A DNA stretch of 64,000 bases. Origin: Nissolia schottii (taxonomy: Eukaryota > Streptophyta > Magnoliopsida > Fabales > Fabaceae). The stretch lies in contig QANU01056703.1 in assembly GCA_003254905.1 (NCBI GenBank), positions 342,391 through 406,390 on the forward strand, written 5' to 3'. The position numbers and the translations under genes are program-made. Each line of letters opens with the position of its first letter. Positions within the stretch are counted from its first letter, which is position 1. The notes under the pieces were generated by a model. The model worked only from the letters and a program-made list of their open reading frames with translations, was not told the DNA's origin and ran no database searches. Of the stretch, positions 31,617 through 43,767 are shown in pieces.

Positions 31617-34600
31617 ATGGGACAAGTCTTACACAAATTAAAGGGTAATGCAATATTTAATGCATCTGTTGTTAGTTTCTGAGTACTGTTCCATACTATT
31701 CTCTGATTTTCAGTTTCTGCAACTTTTCTTCACTGGAATTCTTTAATTAATTTGTTGGTTACTTAAGTTTTTGGGGATTCCCCTTTTGTGCTGAGAAACC
31801 AGGTTTAAATGTGCAGAGGATTAACAAAAAGATGGTTTTGGAACCAAACACGTGAAACATTTAATTATTGGTGATTGCTTAATTACCCTGAGATAGCTAT
31901 TTAATTCATCTATTTTTGATAATTTTTACCCCTAAATTCATCAAATTTTGTTATCATTTCATGTTTTACATGATTATTATAAACTTTGTATTAGTCAATC
32001 AGTGAAAGAGCCAACTTATAAGATGTTTAGAGATTTACAGACTATTTGAGCTTACGATGTATCTCTCTGCAAATGTTGTGTTGAAAAATATTAATTTATC
32101 ATATTAGATCATGAAATGATAATAAAATTTGATGAATTTAGTTGTAAAAATTATGAAAAATGAATAAATTAAGTAGCATAACATGGGGTATTTACCCTAT
32201 GGGTATATAAGAAACCACCTTAATTATTTTCCTTTAATCCCCCTTTTGTCTAAGGAGCTTCTTTTATTGATAGGTTCAGAAATGATCCCTTCATGCATTA
32301 ATTCTTCCTTTTTCATGATCTGAATTATTTGTTTTTAAAAGATATACGATACTCATAACAATCGGTGTCGTCAAATAGCGCCGCTATAGTGGAAAAGCAT
32401 AGTGGATTTGGTGCTGGCAGCTCTGCTATTTTGTAGTGTTAATTTGGCGCTATGGCAGAAAAAATAGGAGGTTTCTTTTCCAAAGATAACTTGGTTTTTG
32501 CCTAGAACTATAAGTGGGGACTAGGGAGGTTTACCTTTCTATCTGCTGGTTGTTCAGATATTTTGTAGGCTGTTCTGTGATTGAATTTATATCATGTTGT
32601 GCATAAAAATTTTGAAATCTAGGGAATGTGGAATTTTAACAGAAATTACCATGGTTTTAAGTGGTGTGTGAATTAAATTTGAACGTGATTACTCTAGTGG
32701 AGACGACTACACCAAGTGGGAGTCTAGCACATTGGTTACCCTTTTTATAACTCTAGTGGAGTGGAGTAGCGAGATACAAGTGCTCAAATTCACATGTTTG
32801 GTTTTTGCTGCAAATCAAACTGTGACTTTGTTTTTGAACTGGACAGTTGCATAAATTCCTTTACATGTTTATTTGTTTATTATCTTCAAGATTTGTTGGA
32901 TAGTGTCCTTTCAAGTCCAAACTTGTGCCATTTTGAGCTAAATTATTGCTATTATCATCTTTTTGTTCAATGTATACAGTAGAGCTTGTGGTGGGAGCAG
33001 GCAGAATGTTTGGGTTTGGTTATGTGACCCCCCAACTTGTGATGTAGGATATTAGAAAAACCAATTAAAGAGAGAACAAGGAGAAATAATGACAGACGTG
33101 AATCGCGAAAAAAGGATAGGAAAGAATGTATTCTGACCCAAAAATAAAGAATGAAAGAATGTATTAGAGCAAAAACAATTGCAATGATTTCAGCATTCAC
33201 CAGCCAATATTTGACTGTGTAATTGATTACAAATAGGTTTTAGACAGGAAAACCAAAGATATTTTCACTTGTAGTTGTACTAGGATAAAATATATATGCT
33301 AACTTTAATCAAATAGCCTAAATTCAGGAATGAGCGATTCATTTCATACTACTTTCTAAATCTTTCAATATATTAACCAACTAACCCATAAACTATTAAT
33401 AATGTAGTTTTTAAGCATTTATTTACATTATTGCATATGTAAGACAAAGCATATTAAATATAGCATACAAGTTACTGGTTAAGCTGTTGTGATCAATGCC
33501 TTGCTTCTATTCAACAGCCTTGCAGTTTAATTGATAATTCGGCTTTATAGACAGATATGTAGTTCTAATGCCTCTGTTGACCCTATATTAATTATTGCAT
33601 ATGTAAGATGCAGCATATTAACTAAAGCTTTCACTTGACTGGTAAAGTTGTTGTGCTCAATGCTCTTACTTCTGTTTAATAGGCTTGAACTTTACACAGG
33701 TAAGGCGAAGGATTGGAGACGAAGGCAAATAAGGAAGATAACAGATCGAGTTTTTGACAATGTGAAGAATGACTCAGGAAGAGCAAATTTGAAATTTGTA
33801 GATTTGTATATTGCTGTTTTACTTGTGTACAAGTATGACGTCTGCTACATAATTGTCTTCAACTTTCTAGCTTAGCTGATAAGATTTTTTTTTTAAAAAA
33901 AAAAAAATAATGAATACATTTGAATAGTTCTTCTAAAAGTGTGCTGTTTCTATGTCGTAGTGGTATCAATAAGCTTTTGCCCGGTCCACATGTTGATCCT
34001 CCATCAAAAGACATAGTCAGAGAAATCATGGAGGTACTTTATTATGTCACTATGGATTATGCTTACTTATAAATATGAAAACTTCACTCTGGAAATGATT
34101 CTATGCTCTGGTGGTTTATATTATAACCATGTCATGAAGTATAGACATTATTTTTTTATCTTTTAATAATTTTTGACCTATTCATTTATTTCATTACTAT
34201 AACAGTGGAGTGTTTAATATGAGAAGGTACCCTGCTTCATCTGTTCAAAGGTTTATAGTGTAAGATTTTGGTTCATTTGAGTGATTGTTCGATCAAAGAT
34301 GTATTTAGGATTAAGTTTGAAGTTGGTACAAGTGACAATTAGAGGATTTGTAATTCTTTTTCTATCAAAAAATAAAAATAGAGGATTTGTAAATGTGGAA
34401 TGGAAATTAAAAATGTTTTAAATCAAGATATATTGCTAATTTCCTCCCCAACTCCTACCATTCCCCATTCTACTGGAAGAACATGTTAAGTTGTTAATAG
34501 ATGCATAAAAAGAATAAATCAAATGATTAATCTTACTATACAATTTAAGAAGGACGTTGACATTTTGTTTTTTTGTGGCTGAACAGTTTATAATTTTTTT

Positions 34601-37081
34601 AGGACATCTATTGGGAAATTTTAGGATCTAAAATTTGGCGATGAGGATGATATGAACATGACATGACTGGCTATGTCATTTGCAGCATATCAATTTATTA
34701 TCTTCACGATCTGACAGTACAAATATTTCACATTAAGGTTTTAAAATTGTTAGATCCATATAGCTAACTGCATATAGTGCAACAAGGCTCACTTCTTGTT
34801 GTTGATGATGGTGAATCATTATAGCTGAAAGTTGAACAACCAGTTTAAACAACTTCAGTTGAGGACATCTAACAAGCTTAATTTTCTATCCTTCTCCACA
34901 AATTTTCCAATATTCTTTAGATATCCAATTCCAGTAAGGCGATGTCAGACTTTTGAAATTGGTATATTTTTATATGCTTAGCTTTTGCTAGTTTGAAATG
35001 AGTAATTAGTTGATTGGGTGGGGCTTTGTCTAAGTTTAACCAGATGAGAAAAAGGCGAGTAAGTTGATGATGCATCGAAGTAAGAGGCAGAGAGGGAAAC
35101 GGAGGAGGAAAAATAAATTGACGAATATAGGGTAAAGAAAAATTGTGAAAGTGCTGAGAGAATGTGGGAAATAATCATTGAGTAATTACTTCATATTTTA
35201 TAAAACTTCTTGGACGAAAAGTGAAGATGGAAGGCTGCTTCCTTTTTCTCTCTACTATAATGATATTTAATATAGTGGTAATTTAGGATGTGAAGCACAA
35301 AGGGATGAAACATAAAGGCTGGACTTGGAAAGAAGAAATAAATTTGCGTTCTATTGAAATTTCTCCAAATGAAATTGCTTTGAATATCTTTCAAAGGCTC
35401 ACTTCTTTATACGGAACAATGCTACACAGCATGAACAGAGTGAAGGATTCTGTAGGAAGAGGAAGATGTTTGGGAGCCGGTCTATAACTAGGAGAGAGAC
35501 AGGCCTTCGTTAGAGACCAAGTGAGGGTGAGAAATGAGAAGTTTGCTAGTGGTAAGAAAATGGCCTTTTTCTAACGTCGGTACAAATATTTTTGGTCTTC
35601 CTTTATCTCAAACCGTATAGAAATAATATTGTCTTGAATTTATGTGATCAAACATCACTGTATGATGTTTCTGGATTCCCAGAGGGTTTGTGAGGCTGTG
35701 GTCAAGGGTTGATAACAAAGTCCAAGCTTGTTGACAAGATTTTAGTTCTTGGAACAGTGGTAAGTTTTTGAATACAACGAAGTTCATAAATGTTAATACA
35801 AGAGTAAAAAGTCAATACAGGTTAGCACATAAATAGATTACATTAAACTAGCTGCAATGGTGCAAGGGTAAGGTCTTAAAAGTTGGTGCGTTCAAACATT
35901 TTCAGAGGGCTTATAGCTTTCGGAGTGAAAACTTTTATCTGTAGACCATCATTATCAGTGTGGGATTTCTCATAAGGGTGACACTGGTTAGATCCTTTGT
36001 TGCATTGGTATCAGTTTACACTACTTCTGCATGGTTTTCTTTACCATTAGTGAGTTATGTTACCGAAAAGTCCTATTCAGTTATCAGCATGTGGATGATG
36101 CTATCTTTCTCAAGAAAAGCCTCAGGCAACTCGTATTCAATGCACTGATCCTGCACTTCGGTTGGATAATTTTGATACAAAGACTACAGTTGAAATGTAA
36201 TTTAAAATTTTTGGGAATGTGGATGTTCAAACTGTGTTGTTTCGGAGAAATTGCTTGGTACATGCTGGTGTGTGCAGTTGTGAGGCTGATATAAGTGCAT
36301 ATTTGTCACTAATTCTATCCCTTCTTTTGGATTGATTCACTTCTATCTAGGGCTGTCAAAACGGTCAGGCCCGCCCGTTTAAACCTGTGGACCTAAACGG
36401 GCCGGGCAAAAAATATGTATATTTTTAGAGTTCGGTTCGTTTATGGTCGGTCCGCGGGCCTAAACAGACCGCCAGTTAACCCATTTACTTTTTTAAAAAA
36501 AATTCAAAAATTCAAAAAAATTCAAAACTGGACTGGCCATGCTATTTTCATTAGGCTACCTGCTGCTGTTGTGTTTTTTTAATCAGAATCAACATTATCT
36601 TTGATCAATTACCAGACTTAAGAGAGAGATTACTCAAGATCATCTTTCTCTCCATGCTTGCCTATGTTTAAACATCAAATCTCCTAAAATAAGCTAAATG
36701 ATGATTTGTCAATTGCTTCAAGAGTTCAACTACAATGAACAAGTTTTTCTTCCTATATATTGTAACGGTTTGTATGCTGGAACTTATTTTGATTCATGTA
36801 GCAATGTGCAGGATTGTGATATTAACTTTGATGGGGAAATTGATCGTGAAGAATTTTATAGTTTCATCAAGCTGATGACAGTTGATACAGTATTCAATGT
36901 CATTAGTCAACGGCTTATTGTCACTTTGGCGGTAGCGCCAGCGGTTGCATTGGCAACAAAGAGAACCACTGAAGGTGTCCCAGGTGTTGGGAAGGTGGTG
37001 AAAAGGTTACCTGATTCAGTTTATGCTTCACTCGTAACACTTGTGTTTGTGTGGCTCCAAAAATTGGAACAAGATTCATAA
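31617..37081 (+). CDS. Single EF-hand calcium-binding protein, copy 1
   Basis: Four exons: 31617-31644, 33700-33832, 33961-34033, 36812-37081 (504 nt, 167 aa), phases consistent, GT-AG introns. The family is the plant calcium-binding EF-hand protein typified by Arabidopsis At1g64850 (recalled, not searched). The protein starts MGQV, with Gly2 a candidate N-myristoylation site. Then come a basic segment ('DWRRRQIRKITDRVFD'), 'LKFVDLYIAVLLVYN' and 'INKLLPGPH', then one canonical EF loop at residues 81-92 (D-I-N-F-D-G-E-I-D-R-E-E, all Ca-ligand positions present). The C-terminal part is hydrophobic ('LIVTLAVAPAVALATKR', 'VYASLVTLVFVWLQ') around 'EGVPGVGKVVKRLP', suggesting membrane association. 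Exon 1 codes only 9 residues plus one base. It appears intact. The biological role is unknown. Confidence 0.9.
35845..36165. repeat. Insertion in intron 3 of EF-hand gene 1
   Basis: About 320 bp absent from the homologous intron of EF-hand gene 2, where 'ggctagcacagataattttg' is continuous. The start 'agctgcaatggtgcaagggt' with 'ggtgcgttcaaac' 30 bp on is loosely like tRNA-type A and B boxes of a SINE. This is weak; the ends are not sharp. Confidence 0.3.
36348..36535. mobile_element. hAT-like non-autonomous fragment in intron 3 of EF-hand gene 1
   Basis: Starts 'tagggctgtcaaaacggtca' and contains complementary GC-rich words ('cccgcccgtttaaacc' / 'cctaaacgggccgggc'). This 'gggctgtcaaa' class is common in plant introns. 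It is absent from EF-hand gene 2. No target duplication identified. Confidence 0.4.
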
Positions 37082-37179
37082 TACTAGTCAATAGTCATTG
37101 CTCATCACGTCTTTTAAACAAAATGGTATGGTTTATGTTCTCATGTCGTGCATGTTTTTGAGGATTTTGTAAGTGAAAT

Positions 37180-37185
37180 AATAAA
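37180..37185 (+). terminator. Candidate polyadenylation signal of EF-hand gene 1
   Basis: AATAAA about 100 bp after the stop codon. Confidence 0.4.
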
Positions 37186-37362
37186 AACATGAAAGTTTTG
37201 TTTCATGCTTTCACATTTTTTATTTCACAATGTCTTAAAAAAATAATAAAAAATGCAACAAATTGAAAACAAAATATGATTCGAACATGATTTTTTAAGG
37301 TGCTTGTGGCGATTTGATGCTTAAAAGATTATCATTGCAACACTTTAATTCTTAAATGATAG

Positions 37363-38091
37363 AGTAAATATGCAAATTTACAAAATTTTTGACAACAGTT
37401 TAGTCTTAAAATTTTACAATGTGCCATCAAATTAATCTCACCATTAAATTTAAAAATAAAAAATTCAAAGAAATAATAAAATTTAATACTCCCTTACTTC
37501 CCTTCTTCCCATCAACCTTGAGCTTCCCTCCCCTCCTCCAACTGCACTGCACGCTAAGCACACGTCACCCCATCGCCGTTGTTGCTACTGCCCTCTACTT
37601 TGACGTTGAGTTGGATCTCATCCTCCGCCATTGCCTTGATGTGCTTGACGAGAGCAGACCAACTAACTGTTCTTGGGGTTGGCATTGTGACTGTCCAAGA
37701 GCCGTAAGGGAAGCTTCTGTGGTGATGTACGAGAGCCCGACAATGGATGCGCAGGGAAACTCTACGAGGAGAGGATTAGGGCGGTGGTGGAGGATGAGAT
37801 CCAACCTGACATTGGAGCAGAGGGTGGTGGCAACAATTGTGGTGGGGTGGGGTGTACCTAGCGCGGCAAGCTACTGTGGTTGGAGGAAGGGAGACCCAAG
37901 GTTGATCATGTAAGAAGAAGGGTAGTAAGAGAATAAACAAAGGGTTTTTTTCCTAATCTTTTGATATTAAATTTAATGGTGAGACTAATTTGATGTCATA
38001 TTATAAGATTATAGGACTAAATTAATGTCATTTTTTTCAAGTCTAAATTGATGTCAAATTGAAAATGTCAAGACCAATTTGTATATTTACT
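37363..38091. mobile_element. Long-TIR element with GC-rich core (Pack-MULE candidate)
   Basis: Inverted arms of about 165 bp: left 'agtaaatatgcaaattta...tcaaattaatctcaccatta...cttcttcccatcaacctt', right 'aaggttgatcatgtaagaag...ggtgagactaatttgatgtc...gtatatttact'. The 330-bp core is strikingly GC-rich for this window ('gtcaccccatcgccgttgtt', 'gggcggtggtggaggatgag'). Imperfect 9-bp flanks TAAATGATA/TAAAATATA match at 7 of 9. Long TIRs, 9-bp flanks and a foreign GC-rich core fit a Mutator-like element carrying captured DNA. The open frame at 37419-37913 shows no domain. Confidence 0.55.
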
Positions 38092-38159
38092 GTAAAATAT
38101 AAAATGGAAACGGTGCTTGCAGGGTATTGAAGACAAATTTGGACGATTTTGATAAGAGA

Positions 38160-38580
38160 AAAAAGAGAGGATAAGTCTAAATATGTTACAACAACAACAT
38201 AGCCTTATTGCACTACGTGGGATCGGCTACATGAGTCTAGTGATGTTATAGTGTCCTATCAACGACCACGTTTTCATGTAACTCATTAACTTCTAAATCT
38301 TTTCTAATAATTTCTTCCATAGTTTTTCTAGATTTCCCCTACCTCTCGCTAATGAGCTACCTGTCACTTGATCTACTATCCTCACTTCATAGTCTTCTCC
38401 TCACATGTCTAAACCACCTAAGACGGGATTTTACCATCTTTTATACTATAGGTGCTAACTCGACCTTCTCCCTAATGCAATCGTTCTTCATCCTATCTTT
38501 TCTAGTGTATCCACACATCCACCATAGCATCCTCATTTCTGCAACATTGAATTTATTCTCTTGTTGGTTTTTTACTGCTT
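38160..38580 (-). mobile_element. RTE-clade LINE 3' end
   Basis: Minus-strand translation from about 38545 gives 'MRMLWWMCGYTRKDRMKND', then 'IREKVELAPI' and 'KSRLRWFRHVRRR', the diagnostic C-terminus of plant RTE-type reverse transcriptases. The 3' tail on that strand ends in 'gttgttgttgtaaca' repeats near 38170, with 'gccgatcccacgtagtgcaa' just before it. Two internal stops are seen, and the RT core is missing (5' truncated). Confidence 0.8.
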
Positions 38581-39281
38581 AACAGTTTCTCAAAACCATT
38601 TAACCCTCAAAACCCTAGTTCAAAACCAAAAATGCATGTGCGAAGAGAACTCATCACTAAACTCAACTTTTCGCCAAAAGACATTTTAAAAAATAAGCTT
38701 GAAATATAGCCATAACATCAAAAATACTAGTAGAATAAAATTTTAGTGTAGGAAGCCCTAAGAGGCCGGAACCTATATGATCAAGCATGTAGCAAAAATA
38801 CAATTTTTCTTAGGCTCAAAGGACCAAGGAACTCAAATACTATCATAGAATTTCTCACCTAACATCATAGTTCAAAGAAAATTCAAATCAAGCCCCAAAA
38901 CCCTCTATGACAACCGATTTTCACCCACAACTTGCATGAGCAAGAATTCTACCATTCAACACTAGAAAATCTCAAGAAAGACAATAATCACAACCATGAA
39001 GACTCATTTTAGACCCTCTAAATCCCCTTGCTAACTGAGTCCTCACAATAAAAAATTTGAACGTAAGGTATATAATCATACTAATATGGGGTGTTAGCTA
39101 TTGTTGTCAAGATACGCACTAAGTCCAACGCCTATTGTTGTTAGCTACGTATCCTAACAAGACTTCACTCAAAATCGTTCAAAACAATACAAAATCCTCT
39201 TCACAGGAAATATCAACGGTCCCAGAATCTCAAACAGAAATTTAACATTCTACCTCATATTTCAAAACCTTCGTTGGTGGC
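38581..39281. other. Older repeat-like DNA hosting nested insertions
   Basis: The blocks 38581-39281, 40105-40880 and 43773-44090 become one continuous sequence when the TRIM and the 2.9-kb solo LTR are taken out at their target duplications. The left part ('aaaccctagttcaaaacc', 'gaagagaactcatcac') looks like non-coding LTR sequence, but I cannot assign it. No gene. Confidence 0.35.
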
Positions 39282-40099
39282 TGTTAGAAGATAACATGAT
39301 TCTATATATGAGAGGTTAAATTTACAATAAAATGTTAGCCTATTTATAGGCTGAGGACTCAATGGCCAAAACACAACGGCTAAAAATAAATTATAATCAA
39401 ATCAAATCAAACATAATGTATATCAAATCAAATCAAATATAAATATATATTATTATTCTTAACACCCTCCCTCAAGCTAAAGCTCCACGAGCCTTTAGCT
39501 TGTCACAAGTGAAGGTTGTTAAGAGAAAACAAGAGCGGAGCCAAGGACTTATACAGAATACATCGGAGACTGCACGGAGGCAGCGATAGGCAACTTCGGA
39601 GACTGCACGGAGGCAGCGGCAAACAACATCGGAGACTGCACGGAGGCAGCAATAGGCAACTTACGGAGACTGCAACGGAGGCAGCAATAGGCAATATCGG
39701 AGACTGCACGGAGGCAGCAGCAGACAACATCGGAGACTGCACGGAGGCAGCAATAAGCAACTTACGGAGACTGCACGGAGGAGGGAGGCGCCGGGAGGAG
39801 GAGGCTGAGGGGAGAGGCAGCGGTAAGAGGACTGCACAGCAGAGATGCGGAGGGAGATGCCGTGGCAGTGGCAGAGGGAGAGAGGAGAAGGTTCACAGAG
39901 GATGCCATGGCTCTGATACCATGTTAGAAGATAACATGATTCTATATATGAGAGGTTAAATTTACAATAGAATGTTAGCCTATTTATAGGCTGAGGACTC
40001 AATGGCCAAAACACAACGGCCAAAAATAAATTATAATCAAATCAAATCAAACATAATGTATATCAAATCAAATATAAATATATATTATTATTCTTAACA
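39282..40099 (-). mobile_element. Whole TRIM (LTR retrotransposon in miniature), 818 bp
   Basis: Two LTRs, 39282-39464 (183 bp) and 39922-40099 (178 bp), both start TGTTAGAAGATAACATGA and end ATTCTTAACA. The target duplication GTGGC is at 39277-39281 and 40100-40104. Beside the right LTR, 'tggctctgatacca' (39908-39921) is the complement of an initiator-Met tRNA primer site, so the element lies in minus orientation. Next to the left LTR, 'ccctccctcaagc' is the complement of a polypurine tract. The LTRs differ by only about 1% plus one small length change, suggesting insertion within roughly the last half-million years at commonly used plant rates. It looks structurally whole as a non-autonomous element. 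Confidence 0.92.
39564..39787. repeat. Seven 33-34-bp tandem repeats inside the TRIM
   Basis: The word 'cggagactgcacggaggcag' recurs at 39564, 39597, 39630, 39664, 39698, 39731 and 39765. The GC-rich array makes up nearly half of the internal region. Confidence 0.9.
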
Positions 40100-40104
40100 G
40101 TGGC

Positions 40105-40880
40105 CAAAATATCAAACCGTTTCCTTTCCAATCCCCTTGGGGCATCAACAAAACTTGTATTTTTCAACAAGATTTTCAATTCCAAATCCGTTCTTGAAAG
40201 CATTTCAATAAAGCACTTTTCATCAAAAACATTTCACAAATCTTCCGTCACCTTTGTCCCCAAAAAGTAATTCTTGTTTCACAAAAACGACAGTTATGAG
40301 CTTGACTCATTATTTTCACAATCCCAAACACCTTTTCATATTTAAAAAAAAAAAAACATATACTTACATCTTTCACAAATAATTATATAACAACTCATAG
40401 AAGAAATTCACTCATAGACTGGTTATCTAGGAATCGAAGAGCAATCCTAAGCCACTGAACTAAGAATTGATGTTGGAGACACTCTAGATTCAAAGACATG
40501 ATAACAAGATATGGACTAGACATTTCGAACAATGATTAGAGTAAAATCTAACTCATTATCAAAATTAAACGAACGACGATCATCAAATCAACCTACGTAA
40601 TCCCATTGTATTACTTGCAAAAATCTTAAATCCCTACCAAAATTACTTATTATTTTCATAATTATAATCTAGGTCATTACACATCCATCATGAAATTTTT
40701 GTTGAAACCGATGATAAAAATCCTTTGATCTAAGGTAATTTTCATGTGTAGGTAACTTAGCTTTAGTTTTTATTTGAGTTAGTGATCAGTCTTTACAAAA
40801 CCCCCTTTTACTAATTTCAATTTCCTAGCATAACATAAATCAACCTTCGTGGCACTTCATTAGAGACAACATAGGTTCAA
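40105..40880. other. Continuation of host repeat DNA between two insertions
   Basis: Continues 38581-39281 across the TRIM. No gene. It contains poly-A runs and 'ccccttggggcatcaac'; otherwise nothing recognised. Confidence 0.35.
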
Positions 40881-43767
40881 TGAAACCCCCTAGCTAACTG
40901 TTTACCCGTACGTAGTAAACAATGCTCACTAGGTTGTTTTCTACCTGGTCGGAATACCTTAGTCCATTGTTATCTTTTGAAAATAGTTACTTAAGAAAAT
41001 ATGAACCCGTTTTAAACTTTTCATTTGCATTGAATAATTACTAAAATAGAGCCATGCGTTGGGAAGAAGTAAATATAACAAAGCATATCATAGTATGGTA
41101 ATAAAGCATCCAATACATCCATTGGTCCATCAAAGCAGTCACATAGTTGTATATACAATAAGTAAGATATACATCACATGTACATAAACTAACGTACTGA
41201 ATACATAATCCAGAGTACATCATATCAAAATACAAGGGCGATGCCCTTGGCAAAAATCCTGGCATCTACTATCTCTCAATCCATCTCCTATCATAGCCGC
41301 TCATGGCTCTGCTGGCGGCTCATCAACATTCTCAAAATAGGACTCATCATCAGTACCTAGAGTCATAAAGCAGTGGGGGTGAGAACGGTAGGTTCTCAGT
41401 GGAAATAACTTTAGTTCCTGAGTCTTGTATTAGATTAGGTCGGACTTCAGGCCGCTCAGAGATCTCTAAGTGAACATACACTACTATACATCCTACTGAT
41501 TTATTATCTGGCCTAAACTCTAAACGGCTTTATCTACATTACTATGTGATAGGGGAACTACTCTTGCTTACTACGTTCTCGTGCTGATTAACAGTTCGTG
41601 TACATATCTAGCCGTCTCGAGCGTGCTCTTGACGGTAATGACATAACAGCATAACAGCAGAATCATATATTTCAAAGATTCAGACGTAATAGCATAATAG
41701 CAGAATCATATATTTCAAAGATTCAGACGTAACAGAGTAAACATGCTTGATAATCCTGCCTAACAGAATGTATATGTGCATAACAGAATATAACAGCATA
41801 GACCTGCATAACAGAATAACCTGCTTTGGAATATCTGTTATTCCCACCATAGCATGGTCCTCTTTTGACAATACTATGACGGAATAACCTCGCACCCTCA
41901 GTGTAGGCCGACACTGTCTAGACCTTCCTGCGGTGGGCTTCCACCTGCCGTGTGCCCCCTCGGGACCCTTCGACAGTGGGCGGATATTGTACCCCCACCT
42001 TAGCTTGCCCCCTTTCGACAATGCAAAGGCGTGGTAACCGCATACCTCCAGGTATGCCATATCGACACCACCTGTGGCGGGCTTCCACATTCAGGATGCC
42101 TCTTTGACCTCCTGAAGTAGGATCATGGTTTGGCTCTCGTGATCACAGCCTTTTCAGCATTGGGCATTGGCCCTTTTTCAGCATTGGGCATTGGCCCTTT
42201 TCAGCATTTTTTGTACCTGCAGCATGTTATACTTGTTTCCTATGGTTCGTTTCAGAATCTTTGTTTATCTCAGATTTATTTCTAATCCTTTGACTTGGTG
42301 TAACATGAATGCATGAAAAGCTACAGATTTTATCACAGACTACATATCATTTACAGATTCATCTACGACATATACTTCATATATTCACATATGGCATATA
42401 CTGCATACTTTTCAGTTATCTATCATAATTCCAGCATTAAAGAACAGATTATGTGTCTCAAGAAGAGTTCCATACACATTCTGGTCTCAAGCCGCTCAGC
42501 GAAAACTATTGTCCGCTCAGCGGTTTGAGCTCTCGCGCTCGGCGCTGAAAACATTTTCGCTCAGCGGTAGGAGTCTTATCGCTCGGAGGTAAGAGTCCCA
42601 TCGCTCAGCGGTCTGACAACTTTTAAAATATGTCTACTGACTTTTATCCTTTAAGAAAAATATCTTTTCGGACTTATCTTTTTCCACGTGGACTTCAGAT
42701 CGCTCAGCGGTCACCGCCTTCCGCTCAGCGCTCTGGAGTTCACTTTTAAAAATCCTCTGGTGCATTCCGCTCAGCGGTCACTAGGCGAAAACTGAAAAAC
42801 GAATGCACATTTGCTTCTATTCGTTCCTCCTTGCTTCCATGGAACCTGCATGAGCTTTCACACATAATCCAAGCATAATAATTCTATCTAATCTAGGTCA
42901 CAAGACCCTTCAGAATCATCTCCCTAAATCCTAACATCATGTCTAACATATTTCATCATAGAATCAATAATTCACATACATAGGCACATAATCATATAAA
43001 AACATAAAAACTCATTCACCATCAAGAGGTGAGGAACTAGAGTTACCCACTTTCTAAAGAGCTCTTGAATGATGGAAAAAGAGGAACTTGAAGCTTGGTT
43101 GCTTGAGTTCTTGCTAAGAAGTGGTGGGAGCTTAGGTTATGGAATTTAGGGTTATGGAACCTTGGGTTCCTTTCCTCCAAGTGAAGAGAACTCCTAGCCT
43201 TGATGCTAGCTTGCCTTCTTGATGAATTTAAGAGTGATTTATGGTGATGAAAGGCAAAGGATGATGGTTAAACTTTGGTGGACATGGAGCTTTAGGTCTT
43301 GGAACCTTAGGAAGAAGAAAAGGAAATAACTTTGGTGTTTTGGGTGTGTGTGGCTTCGGGCTTGAGGGGCTGGCCGTGGGTCTTTAGTCCCTTGGCTATA
43401 CATAATTGTATTTCCTCTCGGTGTGTTTTCGGTCATGTTCGCTCATTAACTATTTATGTACGGAAGTCCTAAAAATATTCCGGACATACCGTTGTGACCT
43501 ATGAATTTTCCTTATTAATATTTCAATCTTGGTTGAGAGATTCTTGAATATTTATTTTCATATTAATTTATTTTACAGACTCCTTTGAGTCGTAATTAAA
43601 TCCTAAAAATAACCTAATACCGACCCGAACGTCACTGGACGCCACGAGATCACAAAATCATTATTTTTTAACTAATATTACAGGAATAAAACCAATACTT
43701 GACTTTTATTTCATTTAAATTATTTATCACGTGACATATTAATGAAGGGAAAAGTTGGGTTGTTATA
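40881..43767 (-). mobile_element. 2.9-kb gypsy-type solo LTR (fossil), probably minus orientation
   Basis: Flanked by TTCAA at 40876-40880 and 43768-43772. The ends TGAAACCCCC and GGGTTGTTATA match the TGTAACACCC.../...GGGTGTTACA pattern of plant gypsy LTRs. Length of nearly 2.9 kb fits long chromovirus (Tekay-like) LTRs. There is no internal coding region between the target duplications, so it is a solo LTR. It shares its first 100 bp with the fragment at 28657 and carries a CCGCTCAGCGG cluster. Short open frames inside are not gene-like. Confidence 0.75.
42492..42787. repeat. Cluster of eight near-palindromic CCGCTCAGCGG words
   Basis: Copies at 42492-42501, 42513-42523, 42557-42567, 42579-42589 (variant), 42601-42611, 42700-42710, 42721-42731 and 42777-42787. 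Three are the perfect 11-mer or differ by its last base; the others start T. The linker 'gagtcttatcgctc' matches the complement of the linker in the 16.6-kb cluster. Confidence 0.85.

Noticed and set aside
37419-37913. 164-codon open frame in GC-rich DNA
   Set aside because: It begins inside one inverted arm and ends in the other arm of the long-TIR element. No recognisable domain. Kept only as the element core.
39516-39959. 147-codon and minus-strand open frames rich in HGGS / AASVQSP repeats
   Set aside because: They are translations of the 33-34-bp array inside the TRIM and run into its LTR. Non-coding element sequence.
40881-43767. Open frames at 41680-42090 (minus), 43239-43436 (minus) and others
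   Set aside because: They lie inside a solo LTR and lack any known domain.
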